A stretch of DNA of 10,484 bases from an uncultured Collinsella sp. (GCA_905207425.1 CAJLLB010000066.1:1-10484); one strand, 5' to 3'; positions 1 through 6,029 are shown, counted from the stretch's first letter. Notes: generated by a model from the sequence alone, not told the origin. Translations and numbers: made by a program.

Positions 1-459
1 CGCCGTGCCCGCCGCCAAAAACGACTCCGCAATGTACATGGCGAGCACATTTGAAAGCGAGCCGTTTAAAAACACCATGGCGATGCCCGTCGAAAGCAGC
101 GGCAAAAATGCCGTGACCGGTGCGAAGACCGGGTGGTCACGGATGGACTTTAACTCCGACAGCGACCAGCGGATGGCCCCCACGGCGAGCAAAGCCGCGA
201 TGTAGCGCGCGGGGATATCCACGGGCGACGGGAACAGGTAGCCCACCGCGCCGCCGAGGATGACCGCCCACATGGTCGAAAACGGCGCTGCCGCCGCGCC
301 TGCCGCCGCAAACGGTGCGTATTTGCCGAAGACGAGCCCGCGCGCCGTTAAAAAGCCCGCAAGGCCGCCCGCCATCAGCCACACCGCCCTGCGCACATAC
401 GGCACGGTAAGGGCCGCGCTTATGCGGTCCCGCACTCTTAAAACTGCTTTTTCCTCCAT
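1..459 (-). CDS. spoIIE: SpoIIE-like stage II sporulation protein, N-terminal membrane part (partial)
   Basis: The reading frame is open from an ATG at 459 to the left edge, giving 153 residues with no stop. After a short charged N-terminus (MEEKAVLRVRDR) come hydrophobic segments at about residues 26-45, 47-76, 84-100 and 110-150, with the pattern GFLTARGLVFGKYAPF followed by GGAVGYLFPSP and RYIAALLAVGAIRW. This resembles the polytopic N-terminal domain of SpoIIE, the sporulation protein that sits at the polar septum and whose missing C-terminal PP2C phosphatase dephosphorylates SpoIIAA to activate sigma F. The start is supported by a purine-rich stretch (AGGAAAGGGCGG, minus strand) about 8 nt upstream. 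The identification rests on the hydrophobic pattern alone, because the phosphatase lies outside the window. A different polytopic membrane protein is possible. If correct, it marks this end as DNA of an endospore-forming Firmicute. Confidence 0.72.
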   Translation of the reverse strand, partial: MEEKAVLRVRDRISAALTVPYVRRAVWLMAGGLAGFLTARGLVFGKYAPFAAAGAAAAPFSTMWAVILGGAVGYLFPSPVDIPARYIAALLAVGAIRWSLSELKSIRDHPVFAPVTAFLPLLSTGIAMVFLNGSLSNVLAMYIAESFLAAGTA

Positions 460-503
460 TGTCTTTTCCGCCCTTTCCTGCACTTTGTCTTTTCTGTGCT
501 ACC

Positions 504-509
504 ATTATA
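504..509 (-). promoter_or_regulatory. Possible -10 box for the spoIIE-like gene
   Basis: A perfect TATAAT lies on the minus strand 44 bp upstream of the start at 459. No convincing -35 box sits 16-18 bp further upstream. This would suit an activator-dependent promoter: B. subtilis spoIIE uses Spo0A with an abnormal spacer. I saw no perfect 0A box, so the call is tentative. Confidence 0.35.
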
Positions 510-669
510 CGAAGCCTTGCCCGCAGGAAAACACGAAACAGGCAGGCGGGTTTTAGGATTGTTTTGTGAAAAGCACAAGGTTTCTGTCGCCGCGCCTTTC
601 ATGCGCATTTTCCTTGTCGGTTTCTCTTGCTTCCCACGTGGAAATTTACAGTTTTCCGGCTGTGCCGAC

Positions 670-698
670 TTGACAAACCGCAAAAAAGGGCTTAGAAT
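670..698 (+). promoter_or_regulatory. Sigma-A type promoter of the T-box/aminotransferase transcript
   Basis: A perfect -35 box TTGACA (670-675) is separated by 17 bp from TAGAAT (693-698), a 5/6 match to the -10 consensus. Transcription would begin near 705, just before the T-box leader. The stretch between this promoter and the spoIIE-like start (460-669) holds no gene I can support. Confidence 0.8.
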
Positions 699-704
699 AG
701 CGGT

Positions 705-959
705 AATATCAAAACCGATGACTGGAAATAGTACCCGATGCAAAACGGCAAAGAGAGCCCCTTTCGGTGAGACGGGGTGCGGGCTGCGCGGCGAATGGCT
801 CCATGAGGGCGGGCGGGAAAATCGCCCGACGTTTGGCCGCGTTAGAAGCCAAGCCGTAACTACGGCTGTAAAGCGGGCGTTTATGCGCCAATTTGGGTGG
901 TACCGCAGGAATTTGACCTCTTGTCCCTTGTTTTAAGGGCGCAAGAGGTTTTACTTTTT
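705..959 (+). ncRNA. T-box riboswitch leader
   Basis: This leader shows the hallmarks of a transcriptional T-box, which binds a specific uncharged tRNA and then favours an antiterminator. The near-invariant T-box sequence GGGTGGTACCGC is at 895-906. Stem I begins around 710-790 with the typical AAAGAGAGCCC (about 740-750) and a specifier region GCGAATGGCTCCATGAG near 790-808. An intrinsic terminator follows directly (916-959). The TGGT within the T-box implies pairing with tRNA 3' ACCA, so the discriminator base should be A. This argues against tryptophan (TGG) and glycine (GGC) readings of the specifier and leaves Met (ATG, followed by a purine as is usual), Ala (GCT) or Leu (CTC). I cannot decide among these without folding. 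The leader ends 64 nt before the aminotransferase start, so it should control that gene in response to starvation for one amino acid. Confidence 0.88.
916..959 (+). terminator. Intrinsic terminator of the T-box leader
   Basis: The arms 916-929 (ACCTCTTGTCCCTT) and 935-949 pair with one bulge around a short TTTTA loop, and are followed by TTTTACTTTTTG. Its 5' side lies just after the T-box sequence, the usual layout of competing terminator and antiterminator. Confidence 0.85.
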
Positions 960-1023
960 GGGGTGCATCTGAAAAGTCAAAAAGTGCAAAATCAAATGAA
1001 TCATATAGAAAGGTGACGTTACG

Positions 1024-1689
1024 ATGGAATACAAATTTTCAGACCGCGTGCTCACGTTAAAGCCCTCGGCAATCCGTGAAATCTTTAAATACGCCGCTGA
1101 CCCGAGCTATGTTTCGCTTTCCGCCGGCAACCCTGCGCCGGAAGCGTTCCCGTCTAAACAGCTTGCCGCCATTTCCGCAAAGCTGATGGAAGAAGAGCCG
1201 ATTTTGGCGCTCCAGTACAGCACAACAGAGGGCTACCCGCCGCTTTTACAGCATCTTAAGGCGTACATGAAGTCCTCCAAAAACATCGGCACCGAGGATG
1301 ACGGCGTGCTCGTCACAAGCGGCGCACAGCAGATCATGGATCTGTTCACAAAATCCATCTTAAACGAAGGTGAAACCGTTATTTGTGAAGCGCCGAGCTT
1401 CATCGGCTCTTTAAATGACTTCCGTTCCTACAAAGCAAAGCTCGTCGGCATCCCGATGGACACGGACGGCATGAACATGGAAGCGCTGGAAAAGGCGCTT
1501 GAGACCGAAAAGAACGTGAAGTTCATCTATACGATTCCAAACTTTCAAAACCCCTCCGGCATCACGATGAGCCTTGAAAAACGTCACCGCCTGTATGAGC
1601 TTGCCAAAGCGCACGACGTAATGATTCTCGAAGACAACCCCTACGGCGACCTTTACTATGAAGGCGAGCCGCTGCCGAGCATTTGCTAA
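1024..1689 (+). pseudogene. PLP-dependent class I/II aminotransferase, truncated at the join
   Basis: The frame starts at ATG 1024 behind a good ribosome site (GAAAGGTGA) and encodes 221 residues of a fold-type I aminotransferase of the MocR/2-aminoadipate type, which normally has about 390-400. Visible family features are the N-terminal SLSAGNPAPEAFP (residues 31-43), the cofactor-domain TSGAQQIMDL (98-107), the substrate/PLP region PNFQNPSG (172-179) and EDNPYGDLYY (203-212) with the PLP-contacting Asp/Tyr. The next expected element is the Schiff-base lysine segment (SGSFSK type). It is absent: after PLPSI the frame reads Cys and then TAA at 1687. The truncated product could not be catalytic. 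Downstream sequence in all frames lacks the remaining domain, so this is a break and not a simple frameshift. The T-box implies an amino-acid-responsive biosynthetic aminotransferase; the substrate cannot be read from the sequence. Confidence 0.85.
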
Positions 1690-1745
1690 CGACAAAGGCT
1701 CAGGGCTATTAAAGATATTCAGATTCCAAACATGCCCGGCACGCA
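1676..1745. other. Putative junction between Firmicute-like and Collinsella-like DNA
   Basis: Homology to the aminotransferase ends at about 1684, within PLPSI. No sign of that gene follows. A HAD gene of different character begins at 1795. Left of this point are a sporulation gene and a T-box; right of it are Coriobacteriia-like genes and repeats. I see no transposon end, integrase, tRNA or target duplication here. Confidence 0.7.
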
Positions 1746-1794
1746 TGCCCAGTATCATGGGGTGCGTTTTACAACTCAAGCGGCAGGAGCACCC

Positions 1795-2463
1795 ATGGCA
1801 GCAGCTTTTTCCCATGTGATCTTTGACCTGGACGGCACCATTCTCAACACGCTCGAGGACCTGGCGGCCGCCGGCAACCATACCTGCGAGGCGCACGGCT
1901 GGCCCACGTTTGCCGTTGACGAGTACCGCTACAAGGTGGGAAACGGCATGCTCAAGCTGGTTGAGCGCTTTATGCCCGCCGAGTATGCGGGCGACGGCCG
2001 CATGTTTGAGCAGACGCTTGCCGAGTTTAGGGCTTACTACGGCGAGCACAAGGAGGACCACACCGCCCCCTATGCCGGCACGATCGAGATGCTCGACCGC
2101 TTGCGCGCCGCGGGTGTGCAACTTGCCGTGCTCACTAACAAGGACCACGTCTCGGCGGCTCCGCTTATCGAGAAGTATTTTGGTTCCGAGCGCTTTGCGC
2201 TGGTGCAGGGCCACGTCGATGCGTTTCCGCCCAAGCCCGAGGCGCCTGTTACACTGCATGTGATGAAAGAGCTAGGCGCCGACCCGGCGACCACGCTCTA
2301 CGTAGGCGATTCCAATGTCGATATCCTGACCGGCCACAACGCCGGCCTTAAGAGTGCGGGTGTCAGCTGGGGTTTCCGCGGCCGCGCAGAGCTGGAAGCC
2401 ACCGGCGCCGACTACGTGGTGGACACCCAGGCAGAGCTCGCGGCGCTGGTGCTGGGCGAGTAA
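1795..2463 (+). CDS. HAD-superfamily hydrolase, phosphoglycolate phosphatase-like
   Basis: This encodes 222 residues with all four HAD motifs: motif I DLDGT at residues 11-15 (nucleophile D11, acid/base D13), motif II T114-N115, motif III K148 (in PPKPEAP), and motif IV GDSNVD at 171-176. The helical cap between motifs I and II (residues about 18-90) is of the C1 type typical of Gph and related phosphatases. It is a soluble Mg2+-dependent phosphatase. Phosphoglycolate is the most likely substrate by overall layout, but HAD specificity cannot be read from motifs. I chose ATG 1795 (AAFSHVIFDLDGT) because GCAGGAG sits 6 nt upstream and the family normally starts a few residues before motif I. 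An in-frame ATG at 1732 would add 21 unrelated residues and lies close to the junction. The gene stands alone; its own promoter is not clear. Confidence 0.88.
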   Translation: MAAAFSHVIFDLDGTILNTLEDLAAAGNHTCEAHGWPTFAVDEYRYKVGNGMLKLVERFMPAEYAGDGRMFEQTLAEFRAYYGEHKEDHTAPYAGTIEMLDRLRAAGVQLAVLTNKDHVSAAPLIEKYFGSERFALVQGHVDAFPPKPEAPVTLHVMKELGADPATTLYVGDSNVDILTGHNAGLKSAGVSWGFRGRAELEATGADYVVDTQAELAALVLGE

Positions 2464-2505
2464 CGAGCGACACTGCTTAACGCAGCTGCGGCAATTCTTC
2501 CGCGC

Positions 2506-2675
2506 GGAAAGCGCATCCCGTTTTGGAGCTCCGGAATGGGATATGCTTTCCGTTTGAGGCACATCAGGGAAACCGCATCCCGTTTCAGAACAATATTCCG
2601 GGTCGCACTTTCCGCAACCCACCCCATCCGGAAAATGCGACCCACTATTCGGCCAAAAACCGGGTCGCGGTTTCC
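2506..2675. repeat. Phased array of six 15-bp elements in alternating orientation
   Basis: Six copies of a 15-bp element of the form GGAAANNNNRWCCCR start at 2506(+), 2537(-), 2568(+), 2599(-), 2630(+) and 2661(-). Successive starts are exactly 31 bp apart, orientation alternates strictly, and the five 16-bp spacers differ in sequence. Read in their own direction the copies are GGAAAGCGCATCCCG, GGAAAGCATATCCCA, GGAAACCGCATCCCG, GGAAAGTGCGACCCG, GGAAAATGCGACCCA and GGAAACCGCGACCCG. Neighbouring copies can fold on each other; 2600-2614 pairs with 2629-2643 at 14 of 15 positions. The spacer between copies 1 and 2 is centred on GGAGCTCC, which would extend that hairpin. At the next expected positions (2475 and 2692) there is no match, so the array is complete at six. 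It could be a REP/BIME-like mobile repeat or a binding array for a protein. Confidence 0.85.
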
Positions 2676-2725
2676 CAAGCACTCGATGCAACGCTGGCAC
2701 AAGGAGTGTCCCCAACTGCCGCCTG

Positions 2726-2939
2726 GTCATTTAAGAACGTCCTCAATGACTACAAGCGCCGCACCATGGCAACGACGCAGGTAGAGGATGGACAGCGAGC
2801 GACGTCCAGGACGAACAAGTTGGCATGAAAAAGGCGAGGCATAGACCTTCTGGTCATGCCTCGCCTTTTGAATGACAAATTGTCGTCCTGGGCGGCGCGC
2901 AGCGTCAACTGGTTACGCGGTTCGTAGAACCGCGTAACC
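2726..2939. repeat. Structured 214-bp intergenic repeat, copy R1
   Basis: This segment recurs without a length change as R2 at 6239-6452 (constant offset 3513). From left to right it holds a small palindrome module (2726-2752, GTCATT to AATGACTA), a diverged 28-bp stretch, a conserved block from 2781 (GTAGAGGATGGACAGCGAGC), a long hairpin with a terminator core (about 2805-2892), a GC-rich linker (GGCGGCGCGCAGCGTC) and a perfect 13-bp hairpin (2911-2923 with 2927-2939, loop GTA). The right end lies 2 bp from the stop codon of the minus-strand lipoprotein gene, so the unit forms that gene's 3' untranslated region. Confidence 0.85.
2829..2869. terminator. Bidirectional intrinsic terminator within R1
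   Basis: Arms AAAAGGCGAGGCAT (2829-2842) and ATGCCTCGCCTTTT (2856-2869) are perfectly complementary. The loop adds a GACC/GGTC stem closed by TTCT with one bulged base. A-runs on the left and T-runs on the right make it usable on both strands. It terminates the lipoprotein transcript (minus). Outer flanks CCAGGACG and CGTCCTGG extend the pairing. Confidence 0.85.
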
Positions 2940-2941
2940 CC

Positions 2942-3499
2942 CTAGCTCAGCATTGCATCCATCATCTCGGAGTTGACGGAGTCGTCGGCAGACCACTCGC
3001 CATCGTCGTTGCAGGTGTACTTGAAGATAACCGTGGTCTTCCTGGGCTCGGTGGCCTTGGTCACATCGACCATAACCTGACCGGCCATCTTGTACAGCTC
3101 GTCATCGGAAGGAACCGTGTCAAGCGCAGCGACCTTCTCCTGATACTGGGTGGAGAAGTCCTCGACGATCTTGTTCATAGATTTGCATGTAATAGAGACC
3201 TCGGCGGTCGCGACACCCTTGTCCTCGTCGACCGTCACGTCGCCGATCTTGTAGTCAAAGCCCTCAAGATAGGTCTTGGCGTACTCCTTGGGATCGATAC
3301 CCAGCTGCTCGAACTCGTCGCCCGAAGCCTCCTCCAGACCAGAAAGGAAGTCGTCGCCACCGTTCTTGACCTCATCAAACTGCGTCGTAAGATCCTCGGT
3401 GATGAGCTCCTCAACCGAAGGACCTCCACAGCCGGAAAGCACGACCACGCATGCAACCAAGAAGGCCATGAGGGGCGCAAGCAGCAGCTTCTTTTTCAT
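2942..3499 (-). CDS. Small secreted lipoprotein of unknown function
   Basis: This encodes 185 residues. The N-terminus is a lipoprotein signal peptide: MKKK, a hydrophobic stretch to about residue 20, and lipobox LSGC with the lipidated Cys at residue 24. The mature part is acidic and soluble-looking (EELITEDLTTQFDEVKNGGDDFLSGLEE, then IGDVTVDEDKGVATAEVSI and KTTVIFKYTCNDDGEW) and should be anchored on the outer face of the cytoplasmic membrane. The layout recalls the DUF5105-like lipoproteins of Gram-positive gut bacteria, but I cannot confirm this. The start at 3499 is set by GGGAGGAAC 3 nt upstream and by the signal peptide; a longer upstream frame would bury the signal sequence. It has its own promoter upstream and the R1 unit as its 3' region. 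No function can be assigned. Confidence 0.85.
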   Translation of the reverse strand: MKKKLLLAPLMAFLVACVVVLSGCGGPSVEELITEDLTTQFDEVKNGGDDFLSGLEEASGDEFEQLGIDPKEYAKTYLEGFDYKIGDVTVDEDKGVATAEVSITCKSMNKIVEDFSTQYQEKVAALDTVPSDDELYKMAGQVMVDVTKATEPRKTTVIFKYTCNDDGEWSADDSVNSEMMDAMLS

Positions 3500-3564
3500 G
3501 TTGTTCCTCCCAATGAGCGGCACCGCGCTTCCCGGACGCGGCACACGTTGTAATAAGTAAGCCC

Positions 3565-3594
3565 ATACTATCCACTTATGAACACCCTCGGCAA
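3565..3594 (-). promoter_or_regulatory. Probable promoter of the lipoprotein gene
   Basis: On the minus strand TTGCCG (3594-3589) and TAGTAT (3570-3565) are separated by 18 bp; each matches the consensus at four of six positions. The -10 lies about 65 bp upstream of the start codon at 3499. Confidence 0.45.
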
Positions 3595-3680
3595 CGCGAA
3601 GGCGCGGTCGGTTCGTTTTAGCGTCCGAACGGTTTGCAAGCCCACCCAACGTGCAATAAAACGCTTTCCCGCGGTGCAAT

Positions 3681-3709
3681 AAAAAAGGTGGCCGGAAAAC
3701 CCGACCACC
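3681..3709 (-). terminator. Intrinsic terminator of the PTS EIIA gene
   Basis: On the minus strand GGUGGUCGG pairs with CCGGCCACC (one U-G wobble) around a short loop and is followed by TTTTTT. It lies 27 bp after the stop codon of the EIIA gene. The wobble pairs only in the minus-strand transcript, which agrees with the direction of the gene. Confidence 0.88.
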
Positions 3710-3735
3710 CTCGCACAGCCTTTGGATGCCGCAGT

Positions 3736-4272
3736 TTACTTGCGGACGACCTTGACGATGGCGTCACCGGCGGCGACGGCGGACTCTGCCTCAACGGTGA
3801 GCTCGACATCGGCAAACTCGGCGGTGTTGGACACGGCCACGACGACGCAGTCCTTGTAACCGGCAGCGGCGATCTTGGCGCGGTCGATCTTGAGTATGGG
3901 CTGGCCAGCCTTCACAACGTCGTCGGCCTTGACGAAGCCCTCGAAGCCATCGCCGTTCATGTTGACGGTATCGACGCCAACGTGCACCAGAACCTCGATG
4001 CCGCTATCGGACTGCAGGCCCACGGCGTGACCCATGGTGACGGTCACCTTACCGTCGCAGGGAGCGTAGACCAGATCGTCCTCGGGCCACACGGCACAGC
4101 CCTTGCCCAGAACCTCGCCACCAAAGACGGGGTCGGGCACGTCGGCCATCTTGATGACCTTGCCCTTGACGGGCGAGCACAGCACGTCGGCGCCGGCAGA
4201 AGCAGAGATGGAGGCCGGAGCAGCGGCAGCCGCGGGCTCAGCCTTCTTCTTGAACATATCAAACAGACCCAT
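3736..4272 (-). CDS. PTS glucose-type EIIA domain protein (EIIA-Glc/Crr-like)
   Basis: This encodes 178 residues: a short N-terminus (MGLFDMFKKK), an Ala-rich linker (residues 11-29), then a single EIIA-Glc domain. Family features are SPVKGKVIKMADVPDPVFGGEVLGKG (33-58), the first active-site histidine H82 in TMGHAVGLQSDSGIEVL, and the phosphorylated histidine H97 in VHVGVDTV. The C-terminal part (GDAIVKVV) completes the beta-barrel. It takes phosphate from HPr and passes it to the EIIB of a glucose- or sugar-specific permease in the cytoplasm. As a free-standing EIIA it could serve several permeases and, as in other bacteria, have regulatory partners (inference). The start at 4272 is fixed by GAGGAG 8 nt upstream. 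It is a single-gene unit with its own promoter and terminator; no EIIB/C gene is nearby. Confidence 0.93.
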   Translation of the reverse strand: MGLFDMFKKKAEPAAAAAPASISASAGADVLCSPVKGKVIKMADVPDPVFGGEVLGKGCAVWPEDDLVYAPCDGKVTVTMGHAVGLQSDSGIEVLVHVGVDTVNMNGDGFEGFVKADDVVKAGQPILKIDRAKIAAAGYKDCVVVAVSNTAEFADVELTVEAESAVAAGDAIVKVVRK

Positions 4273-4321
4273 ACGTTTTCTCCTCTTGATTAAGCGCAAC
4301 GTTGTGCGCATGCCTACGGTA

Positions 4322-4350
4322 ATTATAGTGCCAAATGGTTCAAATGCTAA
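4322..4350 (-). promoter_or_regulatory. Promoter of the PTS EIIA gene
   Basis: On the minus strand a perfect TATAAT (4327-4322) is preceded at 17 bp by TTAGCA (4350-4345, four of six). The start codon lies about 50 bp downstream. Confidence 0.7.
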
Positions 4351-4532
4351 GGTGGGGACTCGAATCGCAAGCCCTTCCCGGTAGTGCTCGTGGGATGAGC
4401 ATCTCCTTTGCATCGCGGTTCGATAAGCCGAGTATCGCCCACGCGCGGGACGGGCAGAAGCGGGCACGCCAAACCCGATACTTCTTTTCGCAGCGGCACC
4501 CCGCCGCCACCCCGCTCCTGGCACCTCCTGAT

Positions 4533-4577
4533 ACCTACCGAAACGTGCCAAAATAAACCCGTCCCTTTTTGGTAGGT
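4533..4577. repeat. Intergenic inverted repeat
   Basis: ACCTACCGAAA (4533-4543) pairs with TTTTGGTAGGT (4567-4577) apart from one G-T position. It sits in the 4351-4611 stretch, where I see no gene. The minus-strand frame across it is an unlikely protein whose N-terminus is repeat sequence. Confidence 0.5.
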
Positions 4578-4588
4578 TTGGCGAGTGT

Positions 4589-4605
4589 GGATTTTCGGAC
4601 GCTTA
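4589..4605. repeat. 17-bp repeat left of the Fic gene (copy 1)
   Basis: GGATTTTCGGACGCTTA matches 6213-6229 at 15 of 17 positions. The two copies lie outside the two long palindromes that flank the Fic gene. Confidence 0.55.
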
Positions 4606-4611
4606 ACTAAC

Positions 4612-4681
4612 GAGCGTGGATAATCTCCCACTTTGACTTTGAGGCCGTCACCGAGCCAAAAACGGGAGATTATCCACGTTC
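4612..4681. repeat. Long palindrome left of the Fic gene (copy E1)
   Basis: Arms 4612-4629 and 4664-4681 (GAGCGTGGATAATCTCCC against GGGAGATTATCCACGTTC) match at 17 of 18 positions around a 34-nt loop. The first 26 bp (4611-4636) are identical to 6055-6080. The copy on the other side of the Fic gene has the same arms and a related but shorter loop. Confidence 0.85.
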
Positions 4682-4727
4682 ATTTTGGATGACCCCCCCC
4701 TGTACCAAGCCGAGCTCCATGGTCAAG

Positions 4728-4830
4728 TAATAACGACTTCTCATCATTAGATTGTTTACATCAATTCTAATAACTATTTAATCCTTAAACTCGTTATTAG
4801 AATTGATATGATTGGCCTAATAACGAGTTT
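4728..4830. promoter_or_regulatory. Operator-like cluster of TAATAAC inverted repeats before the Fic gene
   Basis: In an AT-rich stretch the motif TAATAAC occurs at 4728, 4768 and 4818 on the plus strand and as GTTATTA at 4793 on the minus strand. Two perfect inverted repeats share that central site: 4760-4774 with 4793-4807 (15 bp arms) and 4787-4800 with 4817-4830 (14 bp arms). As DNA these look like operators for a dimeric repressor, plausibly the winged-helix domain of the Fic protein itself (inference). As RNA the two hairpins exclude each other. A weak promoter may overlap them (TTGTTT at 4752, TTTAAT at 4777, spacer 19 bp). Confidence 0.6.
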
Positions 4831-4856
4831 CCGGCACTAAAGATATGGAGGGCGCG

Positions 4857-6029
4857 ATGCAAATCGAGGAGAACGGCCAGGGAACGCTCCGCAATAATCT
4901 ATCGGGGAAATTGGCTTACTATTCGTTTTTTCCAACGCCCTTGCAATCATTGAGGCAGCTAAACCTCACCGAGGAAACCTATCGCACGCTTTCCGCATGC
5001 TCACGAAAGCTTGGAGAGCTTGAAGGCATGCTCTACTTTGTTCCCAACGCCGATATGTATCTGACAATGTACGTGCGCAAAGAAGCACTCCTTTCTTCGC
5101 AAATTGAGGGAACCCAGTGCACGTTTGACGACCTACTTAGTCCATCGCAAACACAACTCCATCATAAAGATGTCGCAGACGTCGTGAATTACGTCCGTGC
5201 TGTCGACCGCGGCGTAGAACTGCTCAAAAAGATGCCCTTGTGCACGAGACTTCTTAGGCAAGTTCATGCGGTCCTGCTGGACGGAGTGCGCGGAACGGAG
5301 AAGAATCCAGGCGAGCTGCGCTCCTCACAAAACTGGATTGGCCCCTCAGGCTGCACCATTGCAACCGCATCGTTTGTCCCTCCAAACATTGAAGATTTGA
5401 GTAACACGCTCCAGGACCTCGAACGCTTTATCAATGAGCCTCAAGTCGAAATGGATCCGATTGTGCGGGCGGCGCTCGTCCATTACCAATTTGAAACTGC
5501 CCATCCATTCCTAGACGGAAACGGTCGCCTGGGCAGGCTTCTCATTACACTTATGCTCATCAATGATGGCGTTCTTCATTCTTGCTTGTTCTATCCATCG
5601 TTCCAGTTCAAGAAAAATCGAAGCGAGTACTACCGGCAACTCACATCCGTAAGGGAGAGAGGCACTTACGAGGAATGGATAGAGTTTTTCTGCAACAGTC
5701 TTCTCGAAAGTGCGAAGGACTCGGTAGGGTCTTTAAAAAACCTTGTTGACCTCCATAACCGTTCCACAGCAACCATTACCGAAAATCTCGGAAGGACTGC
5801 TGCAAACGGGCAAAGGCTGTTGGGCATTCTTGAAGAGCACCCCATCGTCGACACCGCATTCATCGCTGCCCAACTCGATATCGGCAGGAGTACCGCGAGC
5901 GCGCTCGTCAAATCATTTGAAGAATTGGGTATCCTCCGTCCGCTCGACGAGTCAAGACAGAGATACCGGCAGTACGGGTATGAAGAGTATCTTTCGATTC
6001 TCAGGGAAGACGCCGAGCCGATTAGATAG
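4857..6029 (+). CDS. Fic-domain protein, class II, with C-terminal winged helix
   Basis: This encodes 390 residues from ATG 4857, chosen because GGAGGG (4847-4852) lies just upstream. An in-frame ATG at 4845 overlaps that site and has weak support. Order of domains: an N-terminal helical part with the inhibitory motif SSQIEG (residues 80-85, pattern S/TxxxE-G/N), so auto-inhibition from the N-terminal side (class II); the Fic core with catalytic HPFLDGNGRLGR (216-227), where His, Asp, Asn and both Arg are intact; and a C-terminal winged helix-turn-helix (about 320-365, LLGILEEHPIVDTAFIAAQLDIGRSTA). Fic enzymes usually transfer AMP from ATP to hydroxyl groups of target proteins; the target here is unknown. 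The winged helix suggests DNA binding and self-control through the inverted repeats upstream. Its flanks, AT-rich leader and palindromic borders suggest an acquired cassette. No antitoxin-like partner gene is seen. Confidence 0.92.
   Translation: MQIEENGQGTLRNNLSGKLAYYSFFPTPLQSLRQLNLTEETYRTLSACSRKLGELEGMLYFVPNADMYLTMYVRKEALLSSQIEGTQCTFDDLLSPSQTQLHHKDVADVVNYVRAVDRGVELLKKMPLCTRLLRQVHAVLLDGVRGTEKNPGELRSSQNWIGPSGCTIATASFVPPNIEDLSNTLQDLERFINEPQVEMDPIVRAALVHYQFETAHPFLDGNGRLGRLLITLMLINDGVLHSCLFYPSFQFKKNRSEYYRQLTSVRERGTYEEWIEFFCNSLLESAKDSVGSLKNLVDLHNRSTATITENLGRTAANGQRLLGILEEHPIVDTAFIAAQLDIGRSTASALVKSFEELGILRPLDESRQRYRQYGYEEYLSILREDAEPIR

Noticed and set aside
1411..2259. Minus-strand frame of 282 codons across the junction
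   Set aside because: It spans two real plus-strand genes and the joint between unrelated DNAs, so it cannot be a natural gene.
2506..2675. The phased array as a CRISPR array
   Set aside because: Repeats are only 15 bp, alternate in orientation and vary in sequence; spacers are 16 bp; no cas gene is present.
4340..4440. tRNA-like 3' end (GATTCGAGTCCCCACC, minus strand)
   Set aside because: The T-arm does not pair and no acceptor or anticodon stem can be built; it is at most a chance resemblance.
4347..4631. Minus-strand frame of 94 codons between EIIA and Fic
   Set aside because: Its N-terminus is translated repeat sequence, the composition is unlike a folded protein, there is no ribosome site, and it runs through the EIIA promoter.
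4693..4700. Run of eight C as a phase-variation tract
   Set aside because: It lies outside any coding region or promoter spacer that I can support, so a switching role has no basis.
4857..6029. Fic gene as part of a Fic/antitoxin (FicTA) operon
   Set aside because: The inhibitory motif is inside the protein and no small partner gene lies up- or downstream.
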